From a virus, in the IMG/VR virus record IMGVR_UViG_3300005265_000001, positions 41,898-105,897 of that record: a DNA stretch of 64,000 nt, one strand, 5' to 3'. Below, in pieces: positions 52,901-60,223 of the stretch; positions within the stretch are counted from its first letter, which is position 1, and each line of letters begins with the position of its first letter. The translations under genes were made by a program, and so were the position numbers. Below the pieces are notes generated by a model. It saw only the letters and a list, made by a program, of their open reading frames with translations. It searched no databases and had not been told where the DNA came from.

Positions 52901-53361
52901 ACTTTTTATTGTGGATTTATTCATTTCTTTCATATACAGGGCGGCTTGATTTTACTGAATTATGTAATATTTTCAATGTTTACAAAGAGGACAGGAAATT
53001 TTCAGTTGAAAGAGAAGATAGGACCTATCACATTTATGCTGAAACATATTCACAAGAAATTGAAATTCAAAACATTTTTAGAATCCAAAAAGAAAACAGA
53101 ACCTACCATATCTATGCTGAAACATATTCACAAGAAATTGAAATTCAAAACATTTTTAGAATTGAAAGAGAAGATAGGACCTATCACATTTATGCCGATA
53201 CAATTTCCCAAGAAATTGAATTGATTGATATTTTCAAAATACCAAAAGAAAATAGGGTATTTAAGATTTTTTCGGAGAATAGAGTATTTGAAATATCCAA
53301 AATTGATAGAATTTTTAATGTATTCAAACGGACTAAAGTTTATAAATTATTATGCAAATGA
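49987..53361 (+). CDS. Giant repeat protein of the baseplate-fibre repeat family
   Basis: The 1124-residue protein is built of some forty short repeats of roughly 22 residues, with the pattern L-x-S-x-S-x-L-x-F-x-x-x-V-I-G-x-V-V-x-x-F. The same repeat family occurs in the N-terminal extensions of the two gp25 fusions and the gpI-like protein. The C-terminal 140 residues carry tandem units R-E-D-R-T-Y-H-I-Y-A-E-T with E-I-E-I-Q-N-I-F-R-I, a motif known from other phage tail and head proteins. It likely forms a long flexible virion fibre. It has its own promoter motif. Confidence 0.7.
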   Translation: MPDIYPSSLNSNTSFSFNLGGDFLKYRSLTIESKDVEIDIDPIISNVELTYSIEVSDFYLGLSSEISFNFVVGFSNINPTLTSYSNLFSDLTLKDFQLNSYSNLSYLLDGDFLKYRSLVLRAYNVIIEDNTEIESNVSVDFDVNIENETDIFSTNTNINFQNIDIIFQAEILNSISQIITEIELIKSVDLLSTNTLFRFDGTATGNVVISDLLQTQADLLYSKIVTGNAIASETLDSNSKLFYSGLINNSVVINATSLGTNVILDFVEYTEKVAKTLNSQTHLSVSSPVIDKVLRNFIIQTNSSIVFSFVKGISISNNIFESDSQLSFNYAIGKVVSDFQLNVDSDLSYSGVATDIVIDSEKLDAVSELNYGGVVTGNVISNFLLEVSSDLIYSNFVIDTIVNTIPLISNVNLLSSFVIGTSITANSMGLDTEIDFNYVVGTVVRNFNLDSVSEISFSSVFRDTIIEVQELNSNTSLQFDSVIIGNVVSNFLFETLSEIDFGLFIDNVVSNFNLDSTSYLDFSNLLIDTAITPNILNSLVSNVFDYAVGKVLKDWLLQTVSDINFHVVVGSVVSNFTFGTNTFLTFLKTVIGNVVTVDSLNVDLDIDFNIVKGHVLRSGVLSTNSKLNFEKIVDVSIPQNSIETNCNIGFDGVVTGIAIQNNVFDGFVNIFYDSIRVGTVVRNFDLISNSNILFSNLIVDVIISKNNEILSNSDLLYQSIVTGNVLIVNEIESNSTINFQNIAIGKVIHSDVTNVYTDINSTFVIGNVVKDFDLLSDTTISFEKIIIDTVIDNNIQTTQTEINFGNIEISVFDIVLNSAASLISIPEIEVDGNIIESATSQSFQNIQIEFEISQIDSFTNILFDFYIDRIIKNNFLDTVSEISNVFYVDKIFTDNKLETNGEITFGFYVDVVLDNNVITSNSQLNNTYELQFIPKALETEGSISFNFIIDIYLYLDNLESFVNLYIDIIQKDFLLWIYSFLSYTGRLDFTELCNIFNVYKEDRKFSVEREDRTYHIYAETYSQEIEIQNIFRIQKENRTYHIYAETYSQEIEIQNIFRIEREDRTYHIYADTISQEIELIDIFKIPKENRVFKIFSENRVFEISKIDRIFNVFKRTKVYKLLCK
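53010..53210 (+). repeat. 78-base tandem repeat in C-terminal coding region
   Basis: Units containing GCTGAAACATATTCACAAG recur 78 bases apart and encode 26-residue repeats. Two copies are near identical over about 45 bases, and a third is diverged, all within the 1124-residue gene. Confidence 0.8.
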
Positions 53362-54173
53362 ACAGAAAAACACTAAAATTTTTGATTATTTTAATACTAT
53401 TTTTGGTTGGATGCGCTCACAAAAAACCACATGATAGACCTTCCAACTATGCCCATAGGTATATAGATGGTGTGAATTTATTTGTTTTTGAATCCGAAAT
53501 AAATGATGTTGATTTATTGATTGCAAAACATATTAGAGCGGTTCGATTACCAATTAGATATGAATTTCAAACTAAAACGTGTCAATATATTGATAAATTT
53601 TTAAGTCATGGTGTTACAGTTTTATTAACTTTTGATTTAACTGAAAATGATAGAAAATTCCAAAAAGCAATTGATTTTTATTTAAAACGATACGGAAACA
53701 GAGTTTTTTATGAGATTTTTAATGAGCCTTGGGCATATAATGGAAATCCTGGTTACAAAAAATTTGATTCAACTGAACGAATTTTTGTGGAACAAACAAG
53801 ATGGATTGATTATATTCATTCAAAATGTCCTAATTGTAAGACATTAAACGGTGGAATTGCTGATTTTTGTAATGATATTGAAATGGATTTATTGTTAAAA
53901 TATGTGGAAAGAGGCCACCAAGATATTTTTTCAATCCATATTTACGGATATTGTGAAAATGCTTTGATATCCAAAATAAACATGATGAAAAAAACAGGCA
54001 AAAAAATATGGATAACTGAAATCGGAACAACAGGAAACAAAGAAAATTACATAAATACATATTTTCCCAACATTGTAAAAATAGTTCAACCCGAAAAATT
54101 GATTTGGTTTGATTATAATTCTGGAAATTTTGGTATAGAACATACTGATATTTTCAATAAACTTTTTGAATAG
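53358..54173 (+). CDS. Lipoprotein glycoside hydrolase (GH-A clan, GH5/GH39-like)
   Basis: The product from ATG 53358 (ATG 53352 is also possible) starts with a signal peptide and a perfect lipobox L-V-G-C (Cys19). The mature part is a TIM-barrel glycosidase. Catalytic acid/base E123 lies in Y-E-I-F-N-E-P-W, and nucleophile E221 lies in I-W-I-T-E-I-G; the spacing of about 100 residues fits clan GH-A. The R-L-P-I-R strand near residue 60 also fits the barrel. It is a lipid-anchored enzyme that could act on cell-surface or capsule polysaccharide from the host envelope. It overlaps the previous gene by a few bases. Confidence 0.78.
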   Translation: MNRKTLKFLIILILFLVGCAHKKPHDRPSNYAHRYIDGVNLFVFESEINDVDLLIAKHIRAVRLPIRYEFQTKTCQYIDKFLSHGVTVLLTFDLTENDRKFQKAIDFYLKRYGNRVFYEIFNEPWAYNGNPGYKKFDSTERIFVEQTRWIDYIHSKCPNCKTLNGGIADFCNDIEMDLLLKYVERGHQDIFSIHIYGYCENALISKINMMKKTGKKIWITEIGTTGNKENYINTYFPNIVKIVQPEKLIWFDYNSGNFGIEHTDIFNKLFE

Positions 54174-54184
54174 GGTGTTACATA

Positions 54185-54874
54185 ATGAATTTAACAATTA
54201 ACAAATATATATCTAATTCAAGTGAATGGAATAATCTTGATGGAACAGTCAATCTTAAATCTCATAATGTCATGCAATATATAAATCCACCTAATATTTC
54301 AGGTTACTTATTCAATGGTGTTGATAGTTATATGGAATTTGATAATTCAGTTTTAATAGAGGGGAAGAAAAACTGGACAATTTATTTTTGGTTGATTCCC
54401 AAAATAAGTGACTGCTATATAATGGGCAAAGATGGATCATGGAAAATTGAATTGATGGGTGAATTATTACAATTTAGTGATTTAAAAAATTCTTTTTCCA
54501 TAAAGACATTAAATAAACTTATTGTAAATAAATTGTATAATATAGCAATTGTTTTTGATTTGAACACGTCTTTGATAAAAATTTATGTTAATGGTGTTCT
54601 GGATATTTCCGATAAAATTGAAAAACAAATATCCGAAGCCACAACTAAATTCAAAATAGGCAACAGTGAAAAAGATTATTATAAAGGAATTTTGTATAAT
54701 GTTATGATTTGGGATGATATAATTTCAGATTATCAATGCAAACATAATTATTACTATCATCCTTTATATTTATACAATACCGGCGTTATTCGGGGAAATA
54801 ATGTTAGTATTTTTACAAGTAATTTGATTGATTTTGTAAATAGGGGTATTGCTTTAGGTGGTATTCATATTTAA
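54185..54874 (+). CDS. LamG/concanavalin-like protein
   Basis: The 229-residue protein has a jelly-roll lectin pattern: G-Y-L-F-N-G-V-D-S-Y-M-E-F at about 39-51, W-T-I-Y-F-W-L-I-P, V-F-D-L-N-T-S-L-I-K-I-Y-V-N-G and F-K-I-G-N-S-E-K-D-Y-Y-K-G. Such domains bind carbohydrate. It follows the glycosidase and precedes a fibre gene, so it may be a sugar-binding fibre component. It has a GGTGTTACATA spacing before the ATG rather than a clear ribosome site. Confidence 0.7.
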   Translation: MNLTINKYISNSSEWNNLDGTVNLKSHNVMQYINPPNISGYLFNGVDSYMEFDNSVLIEGKKNWTIYFWLIPKISDCYIMGKDGSWKIELMGELLQFSDLKNSFSIKTLNKLIVNKLYNIAIVFDLNTSLIKIYVNGVLDISDKIEKQISEATTKFKIGNSEKDYYKGILYNVMIWDDIISDYQCKHNYYYHPLYLYNTGVIRGNNVSIFTSNLIDFVNRGIALGGIHI

Positions 54875-54886
54875 TGGAGGTTAAAA

Positions 54887-56434
54887 ATGAGGGTTAAATT
54901 TTATGAAAATGTTCAAGATTTGAGCGGAAATGCAATAAATAATGCAAGCGTGTCTGTTTATTTGAATACAAACAAAACTCCCGCTACCGTATATGTTGAC
55001 GGAAATCCTGTTAATACAATTCCACAAACGCATACAAATGAAAAGGGATATTTTGAATTTGAAGTTGATGATGATATGTATTCATCCGAAACTTTATTTG
55101 ATATTACAATCAATGATTCGGGAAATGAAATAAATTTGGTTGCTATTCCTATAATAAATCTAAGAAACGATAAAATTGTAATAAAAGCGGCACAGGTTCA
55201 AATGGATAATGGGAAATTTAACGCAAAAAATATGGATGAATTTGTTGAGGAAGTTGGGGAAACGAATTTTTGGAATGGATTTGATAGAAATTTACCTGAA
55301 ACAATGGGCCAAATAAGTTGGAATACAAATACACGTGAATTTTCTATTTCCCCCGTGAATGGAAAGAGTTTTTTCTATTTTTATGCGGGAGGTAAAAAAA
55401 TAACAAAGACTGAGACTGAAAGTGTTACAATTCCCGATGTTTCTGGAACTTATTATATTTATTATGATACAGATGGAAATTTAAACGCAATTGCCCACGA
55501 AAGTATGAGTAGAAGTGCATTTTTAGATGGGGCTTTGGTTGGTTTGGTATATTGGAATGATGAAGCTAAAGAAGGAAATATGGGGGATGAAAGGCATGGA
55601 ATAAGAATGAGTGGAATGACCCACATGGTGAAACACTTTACAACAGGGGCTTTGTATTCTTATGGGTTTGATATTGTGGGTCTTGAAAGCGGTGAAAAAA
55701 CTTATACTCATATAACAAATGGTAAAATGTGGGATGAAGATATAAGTCATGACCATATTTTATCCACAGAACATCCCTTTTTATGGAGAGAGGGTGTAGG
55801 GGGATGGAGATTTAGTGTTCCAAGCAATGAGGTGGCATATAAAGTTACCGGAAACAATTATTATTCATGGAATTATTACGATTCTAATAATAATTATTGG
55901 ATGTTAAAACAAGGACTTTCTGATAGTGATTTTTGGATAATATTTTTTGTGGCTTTTCCAAGTTTTGATGGGGCCAAAGTTTTTAAAATAATTGGACAAA
56001 ATGCCTATCCTTCACGGGGGGCGGCGAGATCAAATATTGAAAACGAAATACGAAAAATAACAACAGATGGATTGCCAACACTTGAAATGATTTGGCTATA
56101 TGCCATAATTGTAAAAAGAAATGGAAAACTTCAAACATTGGCAGATGGTAGTTTGTATTTAGATTTTAGGTTTGTAAAAGGAACAGGCGGTCAACCTAAT
56201 CCACCTTCGTATGCAAACGATATTTCCACAGATACAAGCAATTTTAATAAAATTTTAACCTCAAATGAAACAGATGTTCAAAAGGCACTTGAAAAATTAG
56301 ATGCTTTGAATTTGACAGATACAAATACTTCGGCAACGGGTGGAAGCGCAAATTTACCCCCTAATCCGGTTGGATTTGTAACATTGAATCTGAATGGAAC
56401 AGATGTTTTGATACCATATTATAATAAAGTTTAA
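54887..56434 (+). CDS. Tail fibre protein with shared N-terminal attachment domain
   Basis: The 515-residue protein begins with the same roughly 80-residue beta-sandwich domain as the fibre at 45066 (F-Y-E-N-V, G-N-A-I-N-N-A, V-Y-V-D-G-N, P-Q-T). A central domain follows (about 125-400) with I-S-W-N-T-N-T-R-E-F-S-I, W-N-D-E-A-K-E-G and many aromatic residues. The C-terminus is T-S-N-E-T-D-V-Q-K-A-L-E-K-L-D-A. A GGAGG ribosome site is present. The shared domain suggests that both fibres dock at the same site and may be alternative or mixed fibres. Confidence 0.78.
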   Translation: MRVKFYENVQDLSGNAINNASVSVYLNTNKTPATVYVDGNPVNTIPQTHTNEKGYFEFEVDDDMYSSETLFDITINDSGNEINLVAIPIINLRNDKIVIKAAQVQMDNGKFNAKNMDEFVEEVGETNFWNGFDRNLPETMGQISWNTNTREFSISPVNGKSFFYFYAGGKKITKTETESVTIPDVSGTYYIYYDTDGNLNAIAHESMSRSAFLDGALVGLVYWNDEAKEGNMGDERHGIRMSGMTHMVKHFTTGALYSYGFDIVGLESGEKTYTHITNGKMWDEDISHDHILSTEHPFLWREGVGGWRFSVPSNEVAYKVTGNNYYSWNYYDSNNNYWMLKQGLSDSDFWIIFFVAFPSFDGAKVFKIIGQNAYPSRGAARSNIENEIRKITTDGLPTLEMIWLYAIIVKRNGKLQTLADGSLYLDFRFVKGTGGQPNPPSYANDISTDTSNFNKILTSNETDVQKALEKLDALNLTDTNTSATGGSANLPPNPVGFVTLNLNGTDVLIPYYNKV

Positions 56435-56445
56435 GGAGAATTATT

Positions 56446-57036
56446 ATGTTAGACTTTGAAGAAAAGAAAAAAGATTTGGGACTTGTTTATTTATTTTACC
56501 AAAGAGTAAATTCACCATATTTAGAGGAAAAAAATCTTTTGATGTTAGAAAATAGAAATCCAACTAATTTAGATTTAGCACAAGAGTTGGATTATATTGA
56601 AACGTCGGTTACAAATACAAAAGATGAAAAAATAATGACACAAGATTTTTATTTTGCAGATTTGATTCCTTATAAAAAGATATTACTTGGAACTATTAAA
56701 AATGTTTTAAGTTTTGATATTAGAATGAATAATACAGGAACAATTTACATAACTAAGATTAATGTTAGTGTTATTAAAAAAGAAAATAAAACTGTTCAAA
56801 TCTTAAATACAATGGAAAATAGGGTTGGTGCTTCAAATAATACAGTTAATTTTGTAAATGTGAGTTTTCAAGATTTTATTCCAATTGATGTTCCAATTGA
56901 ATTTTTAGCACCCAATGAATTATTTGGAATAAGATTTGAGGTTTATGGGAATGTTTCAGAAAATGATGGAACATTAAGGTTTAAATGCACAAGAGGAAGT
57001 GCTGATAGTTATTTGATGGCCTATTTTGAAATTTAG
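56446..57036 (+). CDS. Unknown protein, last gene of structural block
   Basis: I do not recognise this 196-residue protein. It is mixed alpha/beta, with V-L-S-F-D-I-R-M-N-N-T-G-T-I-Y-I strands in the middle and a beta-rich C-terminus (L-F-G-I-R-F-E-V-Y-G-N-V). It has an AAGGAGAAT ribosome site, 11 bases after the fibre gene, so it is probably a fibre-associated or virion protein. It ends the block before the non-coding origin region. Confidence 0.6.
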   Translation: MLDFEEKKKDLGLVYLFYQRVNSPYLEEKNLLMLENRNPTNLDLAQELDYIETSVTNTKDEKIMTQDFYFADLIPYKKILLGTIKNVLSFDIRMNNTGTIYITKINVSVIKKENKTVQILNTMENRVGASNNTVNFVNVSFQDFIPIDVPIEFLAPNELFGIRFEVYGNVSENDGTLRFKCTRGSADSYLMAYFEI

Positions 57037-57065
57037 GCAGAGTATTCCATTAAACCCAAACAATT

Positions 57066-57095
57066 AAATTGAATATCAGTAAATTCAATTTTAAT
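57066..57095 (+). terminator. Terminator-like hairpin after structural block
   Basis: AAATTGAAT (57066-57074) pairs with ATTCAATTT (57083-57091) around an eight-base loop, then TTAATAG. The stem is perfect but AT-rich. Confidence 0.5.
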
Positions 57096-57332
57096 AGAAT
57101 TTTTAAAAACCAAACAAACTAATTATTTAATCATTTATTTTTGATTTTTTTAAGTTGGTTTTAATATACATTCAAACATATACAATCAAATCAATCAATA
57201 ACATTCATATTAAAATCATATTTTCTAAAATTCCTTATAGAAATATATATAGTGTATATCACAAAAAAATCGAAAATTAAACCTCTAAAACTGACAAATT
57301 AAATTTTCTTTATTTTTCAAATACTTACAATA

Positions 57333-57427
57333 GGGGCAATTTTAAAAGTTAGGTTTAACTAACTGTGGATAACTACCCCAAATTTGCCCCCCTATTTATC
57401 AACAATTGTGGATAACTTTGTGGATAA
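57333..57427. promoter_or_regulatory. DnaA-box cluster, candidate replication origin
   Basis: Three perfect TGTGGATAA boxes (complement of TTATCCACA) lie at 57364-57372, 57407-57415 and 57419-57427. The last two are 12 bases apart in direct orientation. A one-mismatch box in the opposite orientation (TTATCAACA) lies at 57396-57404. A GGGGCAA / TTGCCCC inverted repeat (57333-57339, 57384-57390) brackets the first box. Long AT-rich sequence flanks the cluster on both sides, as for DNA-unwinding elements. Confidence 0.7.
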
Positions 57428-57546
57428 GTTTTGTAAGTGTTTGATTTTATTTATTTTGTGGAATTGGGTTATTTAGTATTGATAAGGGTTCAAAAGGGAG
57501 GTCAATTTTTTATTAAAAAGGGATCATTTTTTTTTATTAAAAATGG

Positions 57547-57575
57547 TTGACTTTTTGCAATTTAGGGTATATAAT
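57547..57575 (+). promoter_or_regulatory. Sigma-70 type promoter
   Basis: TTGACT (57547-57552) and TATAAT (57570-57575) are separated by exactly 17 bases, a near-consensus host promoter. It lies 24 bases before the ATG at 57599, so the downstream small genes are likely read by the unmodified host polymerase early in infection. Confidence 0.85.
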
Positions 57576-57598
57576 ACAGAAAAAAACGGAGGGAAAAA

Positions 57599-57850
57599 AT
57601 GAAAGTAAAAGAATACATTGAAAATCACGGAAAAAGCTATTTGGCAGGAACTCTTTTAAAGGCCATAAAAAAGGGGGAAATAAAAGAAGACGATGAAATT
57701 GTAATTGGATCGGGGTTGATTGCACCTAAAACCCCGCAAAGCAATTTATACAAAGTTATGAAAAGACATAATTCCACCAAGTTTTATGTTGGTGGTAGGG
57801 CTGGAAGAAATGCTACCAGTGGATACTATTTTGCAGTGGTAAGGGGGTAG
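57599..57850 (+). CDS. Small early protein 1
   Basis: This 83-residue, basic protein starts M-K-V-K-E-Y-I-E-N-H-G-K-S-Y and ends with R-A-G-R-N-A-T-S-G-Y-Y-F. It is not recognised. It is the first gene after a strong host-type promoter, with a CGGAGGG ribosome site, so it is probably expressed immediately after infection. Small early proteins of this sort often redirect host functions, but no target can be named from the sequence. Confidence 0.7.
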   Translation: MKVKEYIENHGKSYLAGTLLKAIKKGEIKEDDEIVIGSGLIAPKTPQSNLYKVMKRHNSTKFYVGGRAGRNATSGYYFAVVRG

Positions 57851-57855
57851 AAAAA

Positions 57856-58101
57856 TTGAAAAAGTTAAGTTTTAATGCCGAAGCCGTTAGGATAACACAT
57901 GATTATATTTTGTTAAGAGATATAGGACCCTGGGATAAATTTAAAACTATTACAAATGCGGCGGAAGAAGTTGTAAAGGAACTCTATTCCAATTTAAATG
58001 GTCAAAAAATCTATTATATTGATAGTGAGGGGGATTTAGCGGAACTAAAATATGACGAAAATGGAAATTTTTTGGGTTTTGGTTCAAACGTCAAATTATA
58101 G
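57856..58101 (+). CDS. Small early protein 2
   Basis: The frame starts at TTG 57856, with AGGGGGT about eight bases before, and encodes 81 residues. It has a mixed alpha/beta pattern (I-T-H-D-Y-I-L-L-R-D, A-A-E-E-V-V-K-E-L, I-Y-Y-I-D-S-E-G-D-L). Not recognised. It lies 5 bases after the previous stop in the early operon. Confidence 0.65.
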   Translation: MKKLSFNAEAVRITHDYILLRDIGPWDKFKTITNAAEEVVKELYSNLNGQKIYYIDSEGDLAELKYDENGNFLGFGSNVKL

Positions 58102-58111
58102 GGGGAATAAG

Positions 58112-58228
58112 ATGGCAACCTATGAAATTGAAAACGAAATTGTTTCATTTCAGGCAGTATGTAGTTATTTTGAAACAGATTGTTTTTGTAATGAATATGA
58201 AGATGATGAGGAAGGGGGAAACGATTGA
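58112..58228 (+). CDS. Very small acidic protein (38 residues)
   Basis: ATG 58112 with AGGGGGAAT before it opens a 38-codon frame ending at TGA 58226-58228. The product has Cys at three positions (V-C-S-Y, D-C-F-C) and an acidic end (E-Y-E-D-D-E-E-G-G). It exactly fills the gap between its neighbours, and its stop overlaps the start of the RNA ligase gene. Function unknown. Confidence 0.6.
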   Translation: MATYEIENEIVSFQAVCSYFETDCFCNEYEDDEEGGND

Positions 58229-59289
58229 GTTTATTTGATGATTTGAAGAAACTTAAAGAAGAAGGGAAGATTTTCTTAAATTCTCATCCAACAAAACCAT
58301 TGTGGATTGCTAATTATACCCCACAAGTTCAATTTAAGGGGGAATGGTCAGAATTACTAATGATGTGTAGGGGTCTTGTGGTTGATGAAAATGGAAATAT
58401 TATTGCAAGGCCATTTAAAAAGTTTTTTAATTTACATGAACATTTAAATAATCCCGACAAACTTCCACCAATTCCCAAAACAAAAAAATTTGATGTGTAT
58501 GAAAAATTAGATGGGTCTTTGATTATTCTCTTTTGGTATGATGGGGAATGGGAAGTGGCGTCAAGAGGATCATTTATTTCAGAACACGCCAAAAAAGCAA
58601 GGGAAATGATTGAAAATAAATATGGATTTTATATAAATAGATTTGATAAATCTAAAACTCATTTATTTGAATTGATAGCACCTGAATTTAGAATTGTTGT
58701 TAATTATGGGGATATGGAGGAACTTTTTTTACTTGCTATTATTGAGACGAAAAGTGGAAAAGAAGATGGTATTTTTGGTGTTAATTTTCCGAATAAACCA
58801 AAAATTTATGATGGGGTTGCGGATATTAAAGAATTATTTGAAAAATATCCATATACCGGAAATCAAGAAGGATTTGTAATTAGATTTAGAAATGGATTTA
58901 GACTGAAATTAAAATATGAAGAATATGTTAAATTGCATAGAATGGTGACTGGACTCAATGAAAATGCTATTTACGAAATGTTAAAAAGTGGGGAAGGTGT
59001 TGTAGAATTAAAAAAACAATTACCAGAAGAGTTTTATGGTTGGATTGATGAAAAGGCCGGAAAACTTTTAGATATGTTTGAGAAAATTAAAAATTCCCAT
59101 ATTGATGTTTTCAAAAATGAAATAGATGGCAGGTTTACAAATAGAAAAGAAATGGCACTTAAAATTTTATCATATAAACCACAGTTGAATCCAAGTATTT
59201 TGTTTGCTTTGGCAGATGATAAAAATATTGATGAAATAATTTGGAAAATGATTAAACCAAAAAATAATGAAAAAGTGTGGGGGGTATAA
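58225..59289 (+). CDS. T4 Rnl1-like RNA ligase
   Basis: The 354-residue protein is a nucleotidyltransferase-type RNA ligase. Motif I is Y-E-K94-L-D-G-S, where the lysine takes the AMP. Upstream is C-R-G-L-V-V-D-E-N-G and R-P-F-K-K-F-F-N-L, a signature of T4 Rnl1-type ligases. Motif III is H-L-F-E-L-I-A-P (about 147), motif IV is E-G-F-V-I-R-F (about 214) and motif V is L-K-L-K-Y-E-E-Y (about 228). In T4 the enzyme repairs tRNA cut by host anticodon nucleases. No polynucleotide kinase is seen in the window. Start is TTG 58225, overlapping the previous TGA. Confidence 0.88.
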   Translation: MSLFDDLKKLKEEGKIFLNSHPTKPLWIANYTPQVQFKGEWSELLMMCRGLVVDENGNIIARPFKKFFNLHEHLNNPDKLPPIPKTKKFDVYEKLDGSLIILFWYDGEWEVASRGSFISEHAKKAREMIENKYGFYINRFDKSKTHLFELIAPEFRIVVNYGDMEELFLLAIIETKSGKEDGIFGVNFPNKPKIYDGVADIKELFEKYPYTGNQEGFVIRFRNGFRLKLKYEEYVKLHRMVTGLNENAIYEMLKSGEGVVELKKQLPEEFYGWIDEKAGKLLDMFEKIKNSHIDVFKNEIDGRFTNRKEMALKILSYKPQLNPSILFALADDKNIDEIIWKMIKPKNNEKVWGV

Positions 59290-59577
59290 ATGGTGGAATA
59301 TATGGGCGTTGCTAATATAGATAACACAAAATTATTGAGATTGGAGCCGGGTGATATAGTTGAATTATTTTCAGTAGATGGGGGAAAAATTGGAAAATAC
59401 TATATAACATATAATGGGGAATTGTATGTATATCCAAAGTCGGCTTTGAGTGTTACTATACCAGATTTTAAAAAATTTACTTTATTTCGATTTAAGGGAA
59501 ATGACTATTATATTTCTCCCAATTCTTATTCATGGTTAATTTTAATTGGTATTGAAAGGGTGGAAGAAAATGTTTGA
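59290..59577 (+). CDS. Unknown 95-residue protein
   Basis: The protein starts immediately after the ligase stop (TAAATG) with GGGGGGT before it. It is beta-rich (P-G-D-I-V-E-L-F-S-V-D-G-G-K-I-G-K-Y-Y-I, F-R-F-K-G-N-D-Y-Y-I), reminiscent of a small SH3-like or barrel fold. Not recognised. It overlaps the next gene by eight bases. Confidence 0.6.
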   Translation: MVEYMGVANIDNTKLLRLEPGDIVELFSVDGGKIGKYYITYNGELYVYPKSALSVTIPDFKKFTLFRFKGNDYYISPNSYSWLILIGIERVEENV

Positions 59578-59734
59578 ATTATTTACTGATTTTAATGTTC
59601 AACACAGTCCAAGATATTTTTATGCACGTGGGGCAATTTGGGGAATTGTTGCAACTCTTATTTGTTGCCATTATTTTAAATATTTGTCTCCAATTATTAG
59701 GAAAATTATTTTAAAAATTAGGGGGAGAAAATGA
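59570..59734 (+). CDS. Small single-pass membrane protein
   Basis: From ATG 59570 (GGTGGAAG before it), the 54-residue product has one membrane segment (G-A-I-W-G-I-V-A-T-L-I-C-C-H-Y-F) near residues 21-36 and a basic C-terminus (R-K-I-I-L-K-I-R-G-R-K). It overlaps both neighbours by a few bases, as small phage membrane proteins in early operons often do. It could modify the membrane or act in superinfection exclusion; this is inference. Confidence 0.6.
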   Translation: MFELFTDFNVQHSPRYFYARGAIWGIVATLICCHYFKYLSPIIRKIILKIRGRK

Positions 59735-59979
59735 GAAAATTTTTGTGTAAGGTGTTTGGGCATAAATGGAAATATTTTTTCAGTCTTTCTAATGGAATAA
59801 TGGAAAAAACTGAAATTAGAGTTTGTTCAAGGTGTGGGGCCGTTCAAAAATGGTCTCGAATCCCATTTATAGCGGGTGAAAGAACTTTGTGGCTTGCTAT
59901 GATTGAAAGAACTAAAAAAAATGCTAAACAGTATTGGGAAAATATTGAAAATAAAATCGAGGGGAATCAAAATGAATAA
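59731..59979 (+). CDS. Small zinc-ribbon protein
   Basis: The 82-residue protein has C-x3-G-H-K-W near the start (L-C-K-V-F-G-H-K-W) and R-V-C-S-R-C-G-A-V-Q at about 34-43, a four-ligand zinc ribbon like those of small prophage proteins of the DUF1660 type. Zinc ribbons here could bind nucleic acid. The start overlaps the previous stop (ATGAG). Confidence 0.7.
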   Translation: MRKFLCKVFGHKWKYFFSLSNGIMEKTEIRVCSRCGAVQKWSRIPFIAGERTLWLAMIERTKKNAKQYWENIENKIEGNQNE

Positions 59980-60217
59980 TGTTTGGGAAGTTTTAGAAAA
60001 AGTTGATGACGTTATTTGGGAACATGAAGAGGAATTTCTTAAACGCTTTGCACCAAAAGGTGCATTTGAATTACTTGGAACGGCGTTTACGTCCTCAAAA
60101 ATTTTAGAGTTTACTTCTTTTGTGGGGGATCATGTAAGTGTTATTTATGATTGCAAAGTTTCAGATTTAAAAAAATGGTTTAAAGAACTTGGGGTGGAAG
60201 AAATAAAAGGTTTTTAA
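59972..60217 (+). CDS. Unknown 81-residue protein
   Basis: The ATG at 59972 with GAGGGG before it overlaps the previous stop. The product starts M-N-N-V-W-E-V-L-E-K-V-D-D-V-I-W and ends with L-K-K-W-F-K-E-L-G-V-E-E-I-K. Not recognised; mixed helix and strand. It is probably an early phage protein. A longer reading from 59903 would lie inside the zinc-ribbon gene. Confidence 0.6.
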   Translation: MNNVWEVLEKVDDVIWEHEEEFLKRFAPKGAFELLGTAFTSSKILEFTSFVGDHVSVIYDCKVSDLKKWFKELGVEEIKGF

Positions 60218-60223
60218 TTCAAA

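Larger units (their letters stand above)
57037..57598. other. Non-coding origin-like region
   Basis: This 560-base gap has no gene on either strand that I can support. It holds a terminator-like hairpin, very AT-rich tracts (57100-57330), a DnaA-box cluster and a sigma-70 promoter. It divides the virion block from the small-gene block. A switch in gene type at a DnaA-box cluster is typical of replication origins. Confidence 0.6.
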
